The translations under genes and the position numbers were made by a program. DNA of 64,000 nucleotides from Paludibacteraceae bacterium (lineage in GTDB: Bacteria > Bacteroidota > Bacteroidia > Bacteroidales > Paludibacteraceae), in NCBI GenBank assembly GCA_017962085.1, contig JAGCWA010000049.1, forward strand, positions 1-64,000, in the 5' to 3' direction. The notes under the pieces were generated by a model. That model did no database searches. It was not told the DNA's origin and saw only the letters and a program-made list of their open reading frames with translations. Shown piece after piece: positions 23,761 to 33,399 of the stretch (the stretch's first letter is position 1; each line of letters opens with the position of its first letter).

Positions 23761-24366
23761 ATGAAACTGATTGTGATTACCTATCCCACGTTTTTCCAAG
23801 GCGAAGCGCAGTGCGTGGACGCTCTCTTCAGGAACGGATTGGAGTACCTTCATCTCCGCAAGCCGGAGGCGGATGCACATGCGTACGAGACCTTTCTGAA
23901 GCAGGTGGAGCCGCAATACTACCCACGTATCGTTTTGCATGACCATTTCGAACTGGCGGAGCAATATGGGTTGAAGGGGGTGCATCTCAATCAGCGGAAT
24001 CCCTATCCGCCAGAGAAGTGGGAGGGGCATATCTCCCGCTCTTGCCATAGCTTGGAGGAGGTGGTCGCCCATAAGCCACAATGTGACTATCTCTTCCTCA
24101 GTCCGATCTTCGACAGCATCTCCAAGCAAGGATACGGACCATCCCTCTCGGCGGATATGTTGCGCAAGGCAAAGGAGGAGGGACTCATCGACGACAAAGT
24201 GATTGCCCTAGGCGGAATGTCGGTGGAACGTCTCCCGCTCGTGCGGAACTGGGGATTTGGTGGCGTGGCGTTCTTAGGGGATGTGTGGAATCCGTTCATT
24301 GAAGAGGGAATCGCCCATGGAGTGGAGCATTTTGTATTCTTGGAAAGTGCAGTGGAAAATGATTGA
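23761..24366 (+). CDS. ThiE/TenI-like thiamine phosphate synthase paralogue
   Basis: This 201-residue protein has the ThiE/TenI barrel: YLHLRKPEAD, RIVLHDHFELA, GLKGVHLNQRNP, YLFLSPIFDSISKQGYGP and VIALGGM. It differs from ThiE at the phosphate-binding motif (HLNQRN in place of HLGQED) and may be a TenI-type aromatase or a divergent synthase. It is the last gene of the thiamine operon, 19 bp after thiF. Two ThiE-like genes in one thi operon are usual in this group. Confidence 0.85.
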   Translation: MKLIVITYPTFFQGEAQCVDALFRNGLEYLHLRKPEADAHAYETFLKQVEPQYYPRIVLHDHFELAEQYGLKGVHLNQRNPYPPEKWEGHISRSCHSLEEVVAHKPQCDYLFLSPIFDSISKQGYGPSLSADMLRKAKEEGLIDDKVIALGGMSVERLPLVRNWGFGGVAFLGDVWNPFIEEGIAHGVEHFVFLESAVEND

Positions 24367-24402
24367 AATTTTCTGATGCATTCATTCGTGCCTCTGGAAT
24401 AT

Positions 24403-24423
24403 AAATTGTAAATAGTAAATTGC
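24403..24423. repeat. Heptamer-period tract (AAATTGT type) after the thi operon
   Basis: Three 7-bp units, AAATTGT, AAATAGT and AAATTGC, follow the last thi gene. It is a short tract and could be chance, but the period matches the other tracts. Confidence 0.5.
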
Positions 24424-24484
24424 AATATGTCTAATGCGGTAAATGAAACCGCCGTGGAAAATCACACTGTTTGTACGCATATTT

Positions 24485-24516
24485 TTTGGAATTCTGTGAT
24501 CTATTTCTTATATTTG
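24485..24516 (+). promoter_or_regulatory. Promoter of the large secreted repeat protein
   Basis: TTTG at 24485-24488 and TATATTTG at 24509-24516 are separated by 20 bp, the standard Bacteroidetes -33/-7 arrangement. The expected transcript start is about 50 nt before the ATG at 24576. Confidence 0.7.
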
Positions 24517-24575
24517 AGTATATGTATATGCGTTGTACGTGTGTGTGATTTGTTAAAGTTAAAATTTTTATCAAT

Positions 24576-27464
24576 ATGGAACACTTGTCAATAATTGGCT
24601 GTCGCCTTCTCGGGAAGAAGTGCGTTGCGGGATTTATTTTAGGGATTTTGGGGCTTTGTTGCCCATTTTCGCTTTCTGCGGAGAAATTGGACACCACCTT
24701 TGTTTTGGACATAGACATGACGATAGATACTACACCGTGCTATTATGTCAAATATGCTCAAAGAGGCATTACGGATTATGGACGATATATACCGTCTGAT
24801 TTTTTCCGTATCAATGTCGGTTACGTTACCAACGAAAGTGGAGAGATAATAGACACGCTCATTTACGGATGTGATAGAGTGACGAAACAATGGAGAAGAA
24901 CGTCTTTTGTTGTGGACGAATTTTATTCCAATGGCATGCCAAAATACAAAAATTATTCTGTCGAGTATTCTTATGCCCATTTGTGGGAGATGCCGGATTC
25001 ATTGGGTAATTGGAAATACCCTACCGACATGACATATTTCGAATATTCATCTGATGGATATTACAGAGAAGATTGTAAGTTCTACGGAATTAGCGATCCG
25101 AGTGGAGGGACACATTTCAATTATTATCAATCATACCACGGATGTTATTACGACAATTATGGCAATCTGTCCATGCGAAGTGATTATGATTACCTATATA
25201 TAGAAAGACATTATCCACGAGTAGAGTGGATATATAGGAACGAATATGATAGTCTTCATAATTTAGTATCATATGTTCTGAAAATAGATGATGAAAGCGA
25301 CATATCATATGAGGAAAAGTTGGTTTATACATATGACAACTATAATCGTAGGATAAAGAGTGTACGATATGTGCCAGTTAACCCTGAAAGTGAAGAGATT
25401 TGGGAAGTGCACGACAGCACTGTTTATTCATATGGTAATCCACCTTTTGGACACCCATTTTTAATCACAAGCAGTGGAGTCATTATAGATGGTTTTTCTG
25501 CGGATAAATACGAGTATGACTTATCGGACTCAACTTTGTTTAACAGTATAGAAGTTTTAGGAGTTAAAGCAAAAAGAACGTATGATGCGGAGTCTTCTGT
25601 TTTGACGATACACGCATTGGACACTGTTTATACGCTTACCTGCAAACGACCGGAATCCTATTTGAGTGCGATACTGGTCAATGATGAGCCTTTGGATTCT
25701 TTCTCGTTTGATAGGTTCGAGTATGATTGTTCAAAGGACTATGTGTGTGCGGAATTCAGTTTTAAGGTGTCACAAGGTGCAATCTTAATAAAAAAATATG
25801 ATGAGGAATCGAGTTTGTTGTCCGTTAGTGTTTATGGGGCGGATAACTCATATGATTCAACGAATACACATACTTATTCCATTCGTTGTAAGAAACCGGA
25901 ATCGTATCTGACCGCTTTGACGGCAAGTGACTCTATTATCTCTATGTTTGTCCCTGACTCATTTGAATATGATTTCTCGGAACTTTATGTGTGTTCGGAG
26001 ATTGGTTATGTTGTCAAACCTGGTGCTACCGTGAAAAGAAATTATGATTGCTTGTCAAATACGTTGACATTAACTGTTTATGGGGCTGATTATAAAACTA
26101 ATTCAGACAATGTGCATACGTATACTATCTTGTGTAAAAAACCTGAATCATATTTGATTTCTGCTAGTATTGATGGTGTCCCTATAGATGGGTTCTCTTA
26201 TGACAAATTCAGCTATGATCAGTTGGACTTTATTTATGAAGACATTGTTTTTTCTTTTCAGACTTCGATTGGAGCGACTGTTGAATGTAGACATTACACC
26301 AATAACCAAAATCTAACCCTTCTTGTGAAAGGATATGATAATTATTGCAAAACTGATGACACGATAATAAAAAATGAACAGGAATATGTGTTCATGTTTA
26401 AGCCGAATACTCGGTTGAATTCTTTGCTTTGGGGCAGATCGGAAGTCGATACTTTCTCTCCCTATAAATATGTCTATGATTTTTCATCCTACTACTTGGC
26501 GGATTTTTATGGGAATGACGGATTGTACTTGTCTACATCAGCAGATGGCTCTTGGCCTAGTATCAATACAGTCATATGGGCTGCAAACTCATCTTGTAAT
26601 ATCGGAAAATCTTATGATCCGTCGACAGGTATTGCCACTGTTCGGGTTGTAGACAGGAATGATTCTGAAAACTTTCACACTTATACTTTCTATACGAAAA
26701 AATATGATTGGGCCTTGAACCATGTATCGTTTGAATATTGTGGTAAGGAAACGAGTAGAGGTCTTCTTATTAAAGAAGGGGTATATGATTATGCGGTGGA
26801 TGGCGATTATTCTTCCGCTTGCAATTTTACTTATAAGCCATTTTTCTTTAATATGAAAGAAGCACATGAAAATGGTTGGGTTACAGAAGATTACATAGAT
26901 TCATTATCTACGATTGTCATTGTCGTTACTAATCCGGGTTATGACACGGTCACTTATCATATTAAATTTGTTCCCAACTCAAACTCAGATCCAGTCACAA
27001 AAAAACGCCCATATCTTGACTCTATATTGGTGGATGGACTTCCCCTGAAAACTTTTAGGAAAGATGTTTTCGTATATCAACTTCGTGACGTTGAATATCA
27101 TCCGGGAATAGTTGAAGCTGTCTCTTCTGATTCTAAGATCCACATTGAGGAGTCCTTCGATGATTCTACCAATATCCTTATCCTTACGCTACACTTTGAT
27201 GGTGATTCCTTGCTGAAAACGGCTTACAAAATCCAATTCCGACCTTCGGATGGTGTCTCTGATGTTTTAGGCGAACATGTCTCCCTCTATACTGTGGACA
27301 AGACCATTTGTGTCGATGGGGCTGAGGAGCCTGTCTACGTGTATGATTTAATGGGGGTACTGTTGGGCACCGGCAAGGGCGACGAGGTACGTATCCCTAT
27401 GAAAATGGCGGGTGTCTATGTGGTCCGCGTCGGTGGTCGGGCGGTGAAAGCTCTAGTGGAGTAA
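24576..27464 (+). CDS. Large secreted repeat protein with cadherin-like beta-sandwich repeats and type IX-like tail
   Basis: This 962-residue protein has a signal peptide (ending near FSLSAEK). Residues about 40-285 are rich in Tyr and Asp. From about residue 290 there are seven repeats of 70-100 residues starting near 291, 361, 443, 525, 613, 711 and 812. A typical one runs from YL(S/T)A, through (F-x-Y-D), a gA-x(I/V) strand and LT(L/V)-VYGAD to HTY(T/S)I-CKKPES, which resembles the cadherin-like beta-sandwich repeat. The last ~70 residues (VYVYDLMGVLLG ... AGVYVVRVGG) look like a type IX secretion tail. It appears more AT-rich than its neighbours. A surface adhesin or scaffold is possible, but no function is demonstrated. 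Confidence 0.75.
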   Translation: MEHLSIIGCRLLGKKCVAGFILGILGLCCPFSLSAEKLDTTFVLDIDMTIDTTPCYYVKYAQRGITDYGRYIPSDFFRINVGYVTNESGEIIDTLIYGCDRVTKQWRRTSFVVDEFYSNGMPKYKNYSVEYSYAHLWEMPDSLGNWKYPTDMTYFEYSSDGYYREDCKFYGISDPSGGTHFNYYQSYHGCYYDNYGNLSMRSDYDYLYIERHYPRVEWIYRNEYDSLHNLVSYVLKIDDESDISYEEKLVYTYDNYNRRIKSVRYVPVNPESEEIWEVHDSTVYSYGNPPFGHPFLITSSGVIIDGFSADKYEYDLSDSTLFNSIEVLGVKAKRTYDAESSVLTIHALDTVYTLTCKRPESYLSAILVNDEPLDSFSFDRFEYDCSKDYVCAEFSFKVSQGAILIKKYDEESSLLSVSVYGADNSYDSTNTHTYSIRCKKPESYLTALTASDSIISMFVPDSFEYDFSELYVCSEIGYVVKPGATVKRNYDCLSNTLTLTVYGADYKTNSDNVHTYTILCKKPESYLISASIDGVPIDGFSYDKFSYDQLDFIYEDIVFSFQTSIGATVECRHYTNNQNLTLLVKGYDNYCKTDDTIIKNEQEYVFMFKPNTRLNSLLWGRSEVDTFSPYKYVYDFSSYYLADFYGNDGLYLSTSADGSWPSINTVIWAANSSCNIGKSYDPSTGIATVRVVDRNDSENFHTYTFYTKKYDWALNHVSFEYCGKETSRGLLIKEGVYDYAVDGDYSSACNFTYKPFFFNMKEAHENGWVTEDYIDSLSTIVIVVTNPGYDTVTYHIKFVPNSNSDPVTKKRPYLDSILVDGLPLKTFRKDVFVYQLRDVEYHPGIVEAVSSDSKIHIEESFDDSTNILILTLHFDGDSLLKTAYKIQFRPSDGVSDVLGEHVSLYTVDKTICVDGAEEPVYVYDLMGVLLGTGKGDEVRIPMKMAGVYVVRVGGRAVKALVE

Positions 27465-27500
27465 CTTGATCCTCAATAAGTTCATATTCTCTATACATAG

Positions 27501-27538
27501 ACAAGGGCGAAGCAGAATCTTTTCCGCTTCGCCCTTGT
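27501..27538. terminator. Bidirectional terminator
   Basis: A perfect 13-bp inverted repeat (ACAAGGGCGAAGC at 27501-27513, GCTTCGCCCTTGT at 27526-27538) with a 12-base loop lies between the convergent repeat-protein and flavodiiron genes. T runs are weak, so it may work mainly as a barrier or 3' end stabiliser. Confidence 0.8.
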
Positions 27539-27563
27539 TGTATCTATTGGTTAAATCTATCGC

Positions 27564-28718
27564 TTATTTGCGCACGATAGCGTCCGCCAACGCTTCCAGC
27601 TGTGGTTTGTCCGCCTCTTTCATGCGGCTCTTTATCGTTACGACTGGCTCCACGATCTCCACCGCCTTCATCTTCTCCAACATCTCACGCATGATACGTG
27701 CCGCCTGAGGCGCCCATGTGCCGTTCTCGATCAGACCCACACGACGACGCTGGTATCCTTTGATGGAGAGCTTGTGCAGGAAGTTGTGCATTGGAGGGAA
27801 GATGCCTCCGTCGTAGGTGGCGCAGGCCAATACCATGGATTCCATGCGGAATGCGTCTTCTATCGCCTCTGCGACATCATCACGGCTCAAATCGGTGATG
27901 GCCACCTTAGCGGCTCCTTTTGCGCGTAGGGACTCTGCAATCGCCTCCGCCGCCGCACGTGTGCCTCCGTGGATGGATGCGTATGCGACCAAGACACCGC
28001 CTGGCGTCTCCACATCGTACTTGCACCAGATGGAGTAGAGACGGATAGCATCCGCCAATAGCTCGTTCTCAAGGACTGGTCCGTGCAGCGGGCAAATCTT
28101 CTCGATGGCTAACGTGGATGCCTTGCGCAACAGGGCGTCCACTTGCGCTCCGTATTTACCGCAGATGTTGAAGTAATATCTGCGGGCCTCGCATGCCCAA
28201 TCGCCCGGATCAGCGCCATAGACGCCGAACTTACCGAATCCGTCCGCCGAGAAGAGCGTTTTCTCGCTCTCCAAGTAGGTGACGATCACCTCTGGCCAGT
28301 GGACCATAGGTGCGGTGAAGAAGCGAAGCGTATTGTTGCCCAATGAGAGGGTGTCGCCATCGCCCACGGCTTTCGTCGTGAAGCTTTTCCCTTCGAAGAA
28401 CTGGCCCATGAATTGGATGGCTTTGGCGCTTGCCACGGTGGTCACGTTAGGGTAGGCCTCCACCAATGCGGCGATGGAACCACTGTGGTCAGGCTCCATG
28501 TGTTGCACGATGAGGTATTGGGGAGTTCTTCCCGCCAACGCTTTCTTGACGTTCTCCAACCATTCGCTGGTCTTGCGGATGTCCACCGTATCCATGATGG
28601 CAATTTGCTGGTCTTCAATAAGGTAGGAGTTGTAGCACATTCCTTCCGGAACGATGTATTGACTTTCGAACAAGTCTATATCAGGGTCATCCACCCCGAT
28701 GTATTTCACACATGACAT
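27564..28718 (-). CDS. Flavodiiron protein (A-type flavoprotein)
   Basis: Flavodiiron proteins reduce oxygen to water, or nitric oxide to nitrous oxide, and protect anaerobes. The N-terminal metallo-beta-lactamase-like domain carries the di-iron ligands, seen as HMEPDHSG, the later His/Asp positions and PLHGPV. The C-terminal flavodoxin domain begins at VLVAYASIHGGTRAAAEAIAE and binds FMN. I moved the start to the ATG at 28718 (384 residues, MSCVKYIGV): the longer frame to 28790 would start within its own promoter, whose boxes lie at 28761-28791. Electron donor and preferred gas cannot be told from sequence. Confidence 0.93.
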   Translation of the reverse strand: MSCVKYIGVDDPDIDLFESQYIVPEGMCYNSYLIEDQQIAIMDTVDIRKTSEWLENVKKALAGRTPQYLIVQHMEPDHSGSIAALVEAYPNVTTVASAKAIQFMGQFFEGKSFTTKAVGDGDTLSLGNNTLRFFTAPMVHWPEVIVTYLESEKTLFSADGFGKFGVYGADPGDWACEARRYYFNICGKYGAQVDALLRKASTLAIEKICPLHGPVLENELLADAIRLYSIWCKYDVETPGGVLVAYASIHGGTRAAAEAIAESLRAKGAAKVAITDLSRDDVAEAIEDAFRMESMVLACATYDGGIFPPMHNFLHKLSIKGYQRRRVGLIENGTWAPQAARIMREMLEKMKAVEIVEPVVTIKSRMKEADKPQLEALADAIVRK

Positions 28719-28760
28719 AATGATAAGTTTTGCTTTGTTAATTCTTCTATTTATAGACTT

Positions 28761-28791
28761 CAAACTTAGTGATTTTTGGGGAATTGGCAAA
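28761..28791 (-). promoter_or_regulatory. Promoter of the flavodiiron protein gene
   Basis: On the minus strand, TTTG (28788-28791) and TAAGTTTG (28761-28768) are 19 bp apart, an exact match to the Bacteroidetes -33/-7 pattern. Transcription would begin about 36 nt before the chosen ATG. Confidence 0.75.
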
Positions 28792-28792
28792 A

Positions 28793-28841
28793 TTAGACTT
28801 TAGATTTTAGCCTCTAGCCTTTAGGCTTTAGTTTTTAGACT
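28793..28841. repeat. Heptamer array TTAGNNT, seven units
   Basis: Seven contiguous 7-bp units: TTAGACT, TTAGATT, TTAGCCT, CTAGCCT, TTAGGCT, TTAGTTT, TTAGACT. A shorter array of the complementary units lies 139 bp to the right, in inverted orientation. Confidence 0.85.
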
Positions 28842-28980
28842 CTGTCTTAGAACTGATGGATTTGGATAGAGCGTTCTTTTGGTAATTGTTTGATTATAGC
28901 ATACACCGCAATTGTAAGATCCATTGCTTTCTGCCATACTATCAGTTGCCTATAATCATTCGATTCCATTTCCAAATATT

Positions 28981-29001
28981 CTAAAGTCTAATGTCTAAAG
29001 T
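28981..29001. repeat. Heptamer array, inverted partner (CTAAAGT type), three units
   Basis: CTAAAGT, CTAATGT and CTAAAGT follow each other without gaps, then CTAG. Its reverse complement matches the left array closely (15 of 18 bases against 28793-28810), so the two could pair. Confidence 0.75.
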
Positions 29002-29004
29002 CTA

Positions 29005-29039
29005 GCAAGGGAATCCCGAATCATTCGGAATTCCCTTGC
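29005..29039 (-). terminator. recQ terminator
   Basis: A 16-bp inverted repeat with one mismatch (left arm from GCAAGGGAAT, right arm to ATTCCCTTGC) with a 3-base loop lies 28 bp after the recQ stop. The tail on the minus strand is not T-rich, so it may be a poor intrinsic terminator. Confidence 0.7.
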
Positions 29040-29066
29040 CCATTAATATTCTATGTCAGATATTGT

Positions 29067-31253
29067 TTAGTTACCCATTTCTGAAATGAATTTAACTCTG
29101 ACAAGCCTGATTTCCTCTTCCGTATAATCATTCTCTCCCAGCTCCTTCAATGCGTCATCCACATCTTCGGATTCCGCCTCTTTGAAGTAGTCGAACACTT
29201 CATCGATACGGTCCTGGTCCATGATTTGTACAAGGAAGTAGTCGATGTTGATCTTCGTGCCGGAGTTGACGATGGCTTCGATTTCGTCCAATAGCTCGTC
29301 GAAGTCCAGACCTTTCGATTCCGCGATGTCATCCAAGGCGATTTTTCGGTCGATGGCTTGGATGATGGAGACCTTCAGTTTAGACTTGTTGGCCACGGAA
29401 CGCACGCGGAGGTCTTCCGGACGTTCTATTTCGTTTTCCTGGACGTGTTTCTTGATGAGTTGAACAAACTCCTCGCCGAAACGTTTAGCCTTTCCTGCGC
29501 CCACACCAGGGATGTTTTGGAGCTCCTCGATGGTGATAGGGTAGGTGGTGGCCATCGCCTCTAACGACGGATCCTGGAATATGACGAACGGAGGCAGACC
29601 CAATTTCTTGGATAGATTCTTGCGCAAGTCCTTCAGCATGGAGAATAGAGCAGGATCCGCACAACAGGAGGCACCGCCTTTCAGCTGGATATCCACCTCT
29701 TCCACTTCCTCCTCTTCTTCGCTGACGATCTCGAACGATTTAGGTTTCTTGAGGAATGCCTTCCCCTCAGGCGTGAGTTTCAGTATACCGTAGTTTTCGA
29801 TGTCTTTTGTGATATACCCGCTTATCATCGCTTTTTGTATCACATTTTGCCACGTTCTTTCACTCTCATCCTTACCCTCGCCAAATGTGTCGATCTCTTC
29901 GTCATGGCCATAGGATTTGACTTCCGACGTCTCGTTCCCCATAATGACGTCGATCACATGCTCCGTTTTAAACTTTTCATTCAACGCTATGATCGTCTCC
30001 AGAACGGTACATAGCAACTCTTTCGCTTCCACTTGTTTTTTCGGATTTAAACAATTATCACAATTTCCACAATTCTCCTCGGAGTATTCCTCTCCGAAGT
30101 AGTGTAATAATACTTTTCTTCTACATACTACGCTTTCCGCATATGCTGCTGTTTCCAATAGCAGCTGCTTGCCGATCTCTTGTTCCGCGATAGGCTTGCC
30201 TTGCATGAATTTCTCCAACTTCTGTAGGTCGCTGTTGGAGTAGAAGGCGATGCAACGTCCTTCTCCACCGTCTCGTCCGGCTCTTCCCGTCTCCTGGTAG
30301 TAGCCTTCCAAACTCTTCGGTATGTCGTAGTGGATGACGAACCGCACGTCTGGTTTGTCGATTCCCATACCGAATGCGATGGTTGCCACGATCACCTGCA
30401 CCTTCTCCATGAGGAAGCAGTCCTGGTTGCCTGAACGTGTCGCACTATCCATGCCCGCATGATATGCCAAGGCGTTGATACCGTTCACGCGCAGGGTCTC
30501 CGCCAACTCCTCCACCTTTTTGCGGCTGAGGCAGTAGATGATGCCTGACTTGCCCTCTTGGCTTCGGATGAACTTGATGATCTCCTTGTCTATGTCGTCC
30601 CGTTTAGGCTTTACTTCATAGTAGAGGTTCGGACGGTTGAACGACGATTTGAACACTGTCGCGTTCGTGATTCCGAGGCTCTTCTGAATGTCGTGTTGCA
30701 CTTTAGGTGTGGCCGTCGCTGTCAGTGCTATGACGGCGACTTTCTGTCCTATCTCGTTGATAATCGGGCGAATTCTTCTATATTCCGGTCTGAAGTCATG
30801 TCCCCATTCCGAGATACAGTGCGCCTCGTCTATGGCGAAGAAGGATATCTTCACCTGTCTGAGGAATTCCACGTTCTCTTCCTTGGTTAACGACTCCGGG
30901 GCCACGTAGAGTAATTTTGTCCTACCCTCCAGGATGTCCGTCTTCACGTTATCTATCGCCGCCTTGTTGAGGGATGAGTTGATGAAGTGAGCGATACCAT
31001 CCTCTTCGCTGAAGTTCCTCATCGCGTCCACCTGGTTCTTCATCAGCGCGATGAGGGGAGATATCACAATTGCAGTGCCTTCCATCATTAATGACGGCAA
31101 TTGATAGCATAATGACTTGCCGCCACCCGTCGGCATGAGGACAAACGTGTCCTTACCCGCCAAAAGGTTGGTGATAATTGCCTCTTGGTTCCCTTTGAAG
31201 GAATCAAAACCAAAATGCAATTTCAGTTGTTTTGCCAATTCATTGTCTTTCAT
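29067..31253 (-). CDS. recQ: ATP-dependent DNA helicase RecQ
   Basis: RecQ unwinds DNA 3' to 5' in recombination and repair. The 728-residue protein has helicase motif I (PTGGGKSLCYQLP), motif II (IDEAHCISEWGHDFRPEY), motif VI (QETGRAGRDG), the RQC zinc ligands (C in VVCRRK, then CGNCDNC) and an HRDC domain (LEAMATTYPITIEELQNIPGVG). About 120 further residues follow HRDC, helical and acidic (about 610-728), of unknown role. The ATG at 31253 gives the usual N-terminus; a longer frame from 31313 adds 20 unlikely residues. A -7 element lies upstream. Confidence 0.95.
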   Translation of the reverse strand: MKDNELAKQLKLHFGFDSFKGNQEAIITNLLAGKDTFVLMPTGGGKSLCYQLPSLMMEGTAIVISPLIALMKNQVDAMRNFSEEDGIAHFINSSLNKAAIDNVKTDILEGRTKLLYVAPESLTKEENVEFLRQVKISFFAIDEAHCISEWGHDFRPEYRRIRPIINEIGQKVAVIALTATATPKVQHDIQKSLGITNATVFKSSFNRPNLYYEVKPKRDDIDKEIIKFIRSQEGKSGIIYCLSRKKVEELAETLRVNGINALAYHAGMDSATRSGNQDCFLMEKVQVIVATIAFGMGIDKPDVRFVIHYDIPKSLEGYYQETGRAGRDGGEGRCIAFYSNSDLQKLEKFMQGKPIAEQEIGKQLLLETAAYAESVVCRRKVLLHYFGEEYSEENCGNCDNCLNPKKQVEAKELLCTVLETIIALNEKFKTEHVIDVIMGNETSEVKSYGHDEEIDTFGEGKDESERTWQNVIQKAMISGYITKDIENYGILKLTPEGKAFLKKPKSFEIVSEEEEEVEEVDIQLKGGASCCADPALFSMLKDLRKNLSKKLGLPPFVIFQDPSLEAMATTYPITIEELQNIPGVGAGKAKRFGEEFVQLIKKHVQENEIERPEDLRVRSVANKSKLKVSIIQAIDRKIALDDIAESKGLDFDELLDEIEAIVNSGTKINIDYFLVQIMDQDRIDEVFDYFKEAESEDVDDALKELGENDYTEEEIRLVRVKFISEMGN

Positions 31254-31335
31254 AATCGGAACACAATTAATCGTTAAATCTACCCTTGGACAGTGGTCTG
31301 TCCCGTACATCAAGGGTGGCGTGCAATTGTAGGCG

Positions 31336-31343
31336 CAAATGTA
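31336..31343 (-). promoter_or_regulatory. Candidate -7 element (TACATTTG) of recQ
   Basis: The minus strand reads TACATTTG, a TAnnTTTG match between clpX and recQ. No good -33 box is seen. It suggests that recQ has its own promoter in addition to read-through from clpPX. Confidence 0.45.
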
Positions 31344-31386
31344 TATTACAGTACGTTAATTGGCATCATAAAAATGTTAAATTTTA

Positions 31387-32625
31387 TTATGCCACCCTCA
31401 ATTTCTCTATATTGGCGCTCTGGATCTTCGATTCAGCGTACGCTTTGGTGATGCTGACCTTCTTTTTTCCAGAGGAGGGGATCTCAAACATCACGTCCAA
31501 CATGATGGTCTCCACGATGGAGCGGAGCCCTCTCGCCCCAAGCTTGAACTCTACCGCTTTGTCTACGATATATTCCAGCACATCTTCGTCGAACGTGAGC
31601 TTTACGTCGTCCATATCAAACATCTTGACGTATTGCTTGATGATGGAGTTCTTCGGCTCTGTCAGGATGGATCGCAACGCTTTGCGGTCCAATTGGTTCA
31701 GGTGACAGAGCAACGGCAATCTGCCGATGATTTCTGGGATGAGACCGAAGGATTTCAGGTCTTGTGGGGAGACGTACTGCAGTATGTTCTCCATGTCCAC
31801 GACTCCCTGCTTCTTCGCCGCGGCGTAGCCCACCACCTTGGTGTTGAGCCTGTGGGCGATCTTATGCTCGATGCCGTCGAACGCTCCTCCGCAGATGAAG
31901 AGGATGTTTTTCGTGTCCACCGGTATCATCTTCTGGTCCGGATGCTTGCGACCCCCTTGCGGTGGTACGTTCACAATGGAGCCTTCCAATAACTTGAGCA
32001 AGCCTTGCTGGACACCCTCTCCGCTCACGTCCCTCGTGATGGACGGATTGTCTCCCTTGCGGGCGATCTTGTCTATCTCGTCGATGAAGACGATGCCTCG
32101 TTCGGCCGCCTTGACATCGTAGTCTGACGCTTGCAGCAGTCGGGTGAGTATGCTCTCGATGTCTTCGCCCACATAGCCCGCTTCCGTCAGTACGGTCGCG
32201 TCAACAATTGCGAATGGAACTTTCAATAGCTTCGCTATGGTCTTCGCAAGGAGAGTCTTCCCCGTTCCCGTCGCTCCGACCATGATGATGTTGGATTTCT
32301 CTATCTCAACACCTTCATCGTCTTTCGGTTGCATGAGCCTCTTGTAGTGGTTGTAGACCGCTACGGAAAGGGTTTTCTTCGCCACATCTTGCCCGATGAC
32401 GTACTGGTCGAGGAACTTCTTGATTTCTATTGGCTTAGGAAGGTCTTTCGCATCGAAGTCGGAGTTGCTTCCGTATTCTTTTTTGTTGCTTTCGACTATC
32501 TCGTAAGCCATTCTCACGCATTCGTCGCAGATATTGACGGAAGGGCCTGTGATCAGCATGTTCACTTCCTTCTGTGACCTGCCACAGAAACTGCACCTGC
32601 TCGTGCTTTTCGTGTTTGTTGCCAT
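31387..32625 (-). CDS. clpX: ATP-dependent Clp protease ATP-binding subunit ClpX
   Basis: ClpX is the AAA+ unfoldase that recognises degradation tags and feeds proteins to ClpP. The 412-residue protein has the N-terminal zinc-binding domain (CSFCGRSQ ... ICDECV), Walker A GATGTGKT, Walker [12 protein letters not shown], and the ClpP-contacting loop region. It lies 15 bp after clpP and is certainly co-transcribed with it. Confidence 0.98.
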   Translation of the reverse strand: MATNTKSTSRCSFCGRSQKEVNMLITGPSVNICDECVRMAYEIVESNKKEYGSNSDFDAKDLPKPIEIKKFLDQYVIGQDVAKKTLSVAVYNHYKRLMQPKDDEGVEIEKSNIIMVGATGTGKTLLAKTIAKLLKVPFAIVDATVLTEAGYVGEDIESILTRLLQASDYDVKAAERGIVFIDEIDKIARKGDNPSITRDVSGEGVQQGLLKLLEGSIVNVPPQGGRKHPDQKMIPVDTKNILFICGGAFDGIEHKIAHRLNTKVVGYAAAKKQGVVDMENILQYVSPQDLKSFGLIPEIIGRLPLLCHLNQLDRKALRSILTEPKNSIIKQYVKMFDMDDVKLTFDEDVLEYIVDKAVEFKLGARGLRSIVETIMLDVMFEIPSSGKKKVSITKAYAESKIQSANIEKLRVA

Positions 32626-32640
32626 CTCTTCCTCTTCCGC

Positions 32641-33318
32641 TTATTTGTTCCGCACTAATACTTCATCGATCATGCCGTATGCTTTCGCTTCTTCGGCTGT
32701 CATCCAATAATCTCTGTCGGAGTCTTGAAATATCTTGTCGTACGGGTTTCCGGAATGTTCCGCTATGATTGTATATAGCTCTTTTTTCAGTTTCTGGATC
32801 TCTCTTGCGGTGATTTCAATATCCGACGCTTGACCCTGGGCTCCTCCCATGGGTTGGTGGATCATGACGCGGGAATGCTTCAGTGCGGAGCGTTTCCCCT
32901 TCGTTCCTGCCACCAGTAGAACCGCACCCATGGATGCCGCCATGCCGGTGCAGATGGTCGCTACGTCACATCCGATGTACTGCATCGTGTCATAAATGCC
33001 TAAACCTGCGTATACCGAGCCACCAGGGGTGTTCAGGTATATTGAGATGTCTTTTCCTGGGTCGGACGAGTCCAGATAGAGCAGTTGCGCCTGTATCACG
33101 TTGGCGGAATAGTCGTCCACCTCCGTCCCGAGGAATATGATGCGGTCCATCATTAGCCTTGAAAAGACGTCCATTTGTGTCACGTTCAATTGACGTTCCT
33201 CCAAGATGCTGGGAGATATGTAGCTGTTGGATATGCGGGAGGTGTATTGGTCTAAGGCTAACCCGTTCATGCCAAGATGACCCACCGCATATTTCCTAAA
33301 ATCATTTTTTTCCATCAT
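32641..33318 (-). CDS. clpP: ATP-dependent Clp protease proteolytic subunit ClpP
   Basis: ClpP forms the double-ring serine protease chamber that works with ClpX. The nucleophile is Ser129 in GMAASMGA and the histidine is His154 in [12 protein letters not shown]; the catalytic Asp belongs to the DRDYWM motif. The 225-residue length includes an N-terminal extension before the [15 protein letters not shown] start of the core, larger than in E. coli but ordinary for this phylum. Start at the first of two adjacent ATGs. Confidence 0.97.
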   Translation of the reverse strand: MMEKNDFRKYAVGHLGMNGLALDQYTSRISNSYISPSILEERQLNVTQMDVFSRLMMDRIIFLGTEVDDYSANVIQAQLLYLDSSDPGKDISIYLNTPGGSVYAGLGIYDTMQYIGCDVATICTGMAASMGAVLLVAGTKGKRSALKHSRVMIHQPMGGAQGQASDIEITAREIQKLKKELYTIIAEHSGNPYDKIFQDSDRDYWMTAEEAKAYGMIDEVLVRNK

Positions 33319-33399
33319 TTTGTTAAATATTAATCTGTCTATTTACTCTTCTATTTTGTTTACTAAATTAATAAAACTTTTTTATTTAAAACCAAAAAA

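Larger units (their letters stand above)
28719..29066. other. Intergenic region with inverted heptamer tracts
   Basis: This 348-bp stretch between the flavodiiron and recQ genes contains the flavodiiron promoter, two heptamer tracts in inverted orientation (28793-28841 and 28981-29001) and the recQ terminator. No open frame is convincing. The middle (28842-28980) shows nothing I can name. Confidence 0.7.

Noticed and set aside
28719-28790. Extended N-terminus of the flavodiiron protein
   Set aside because: The extension contains its promoter boxes, and the conserved family start is MSCVKYIGV.
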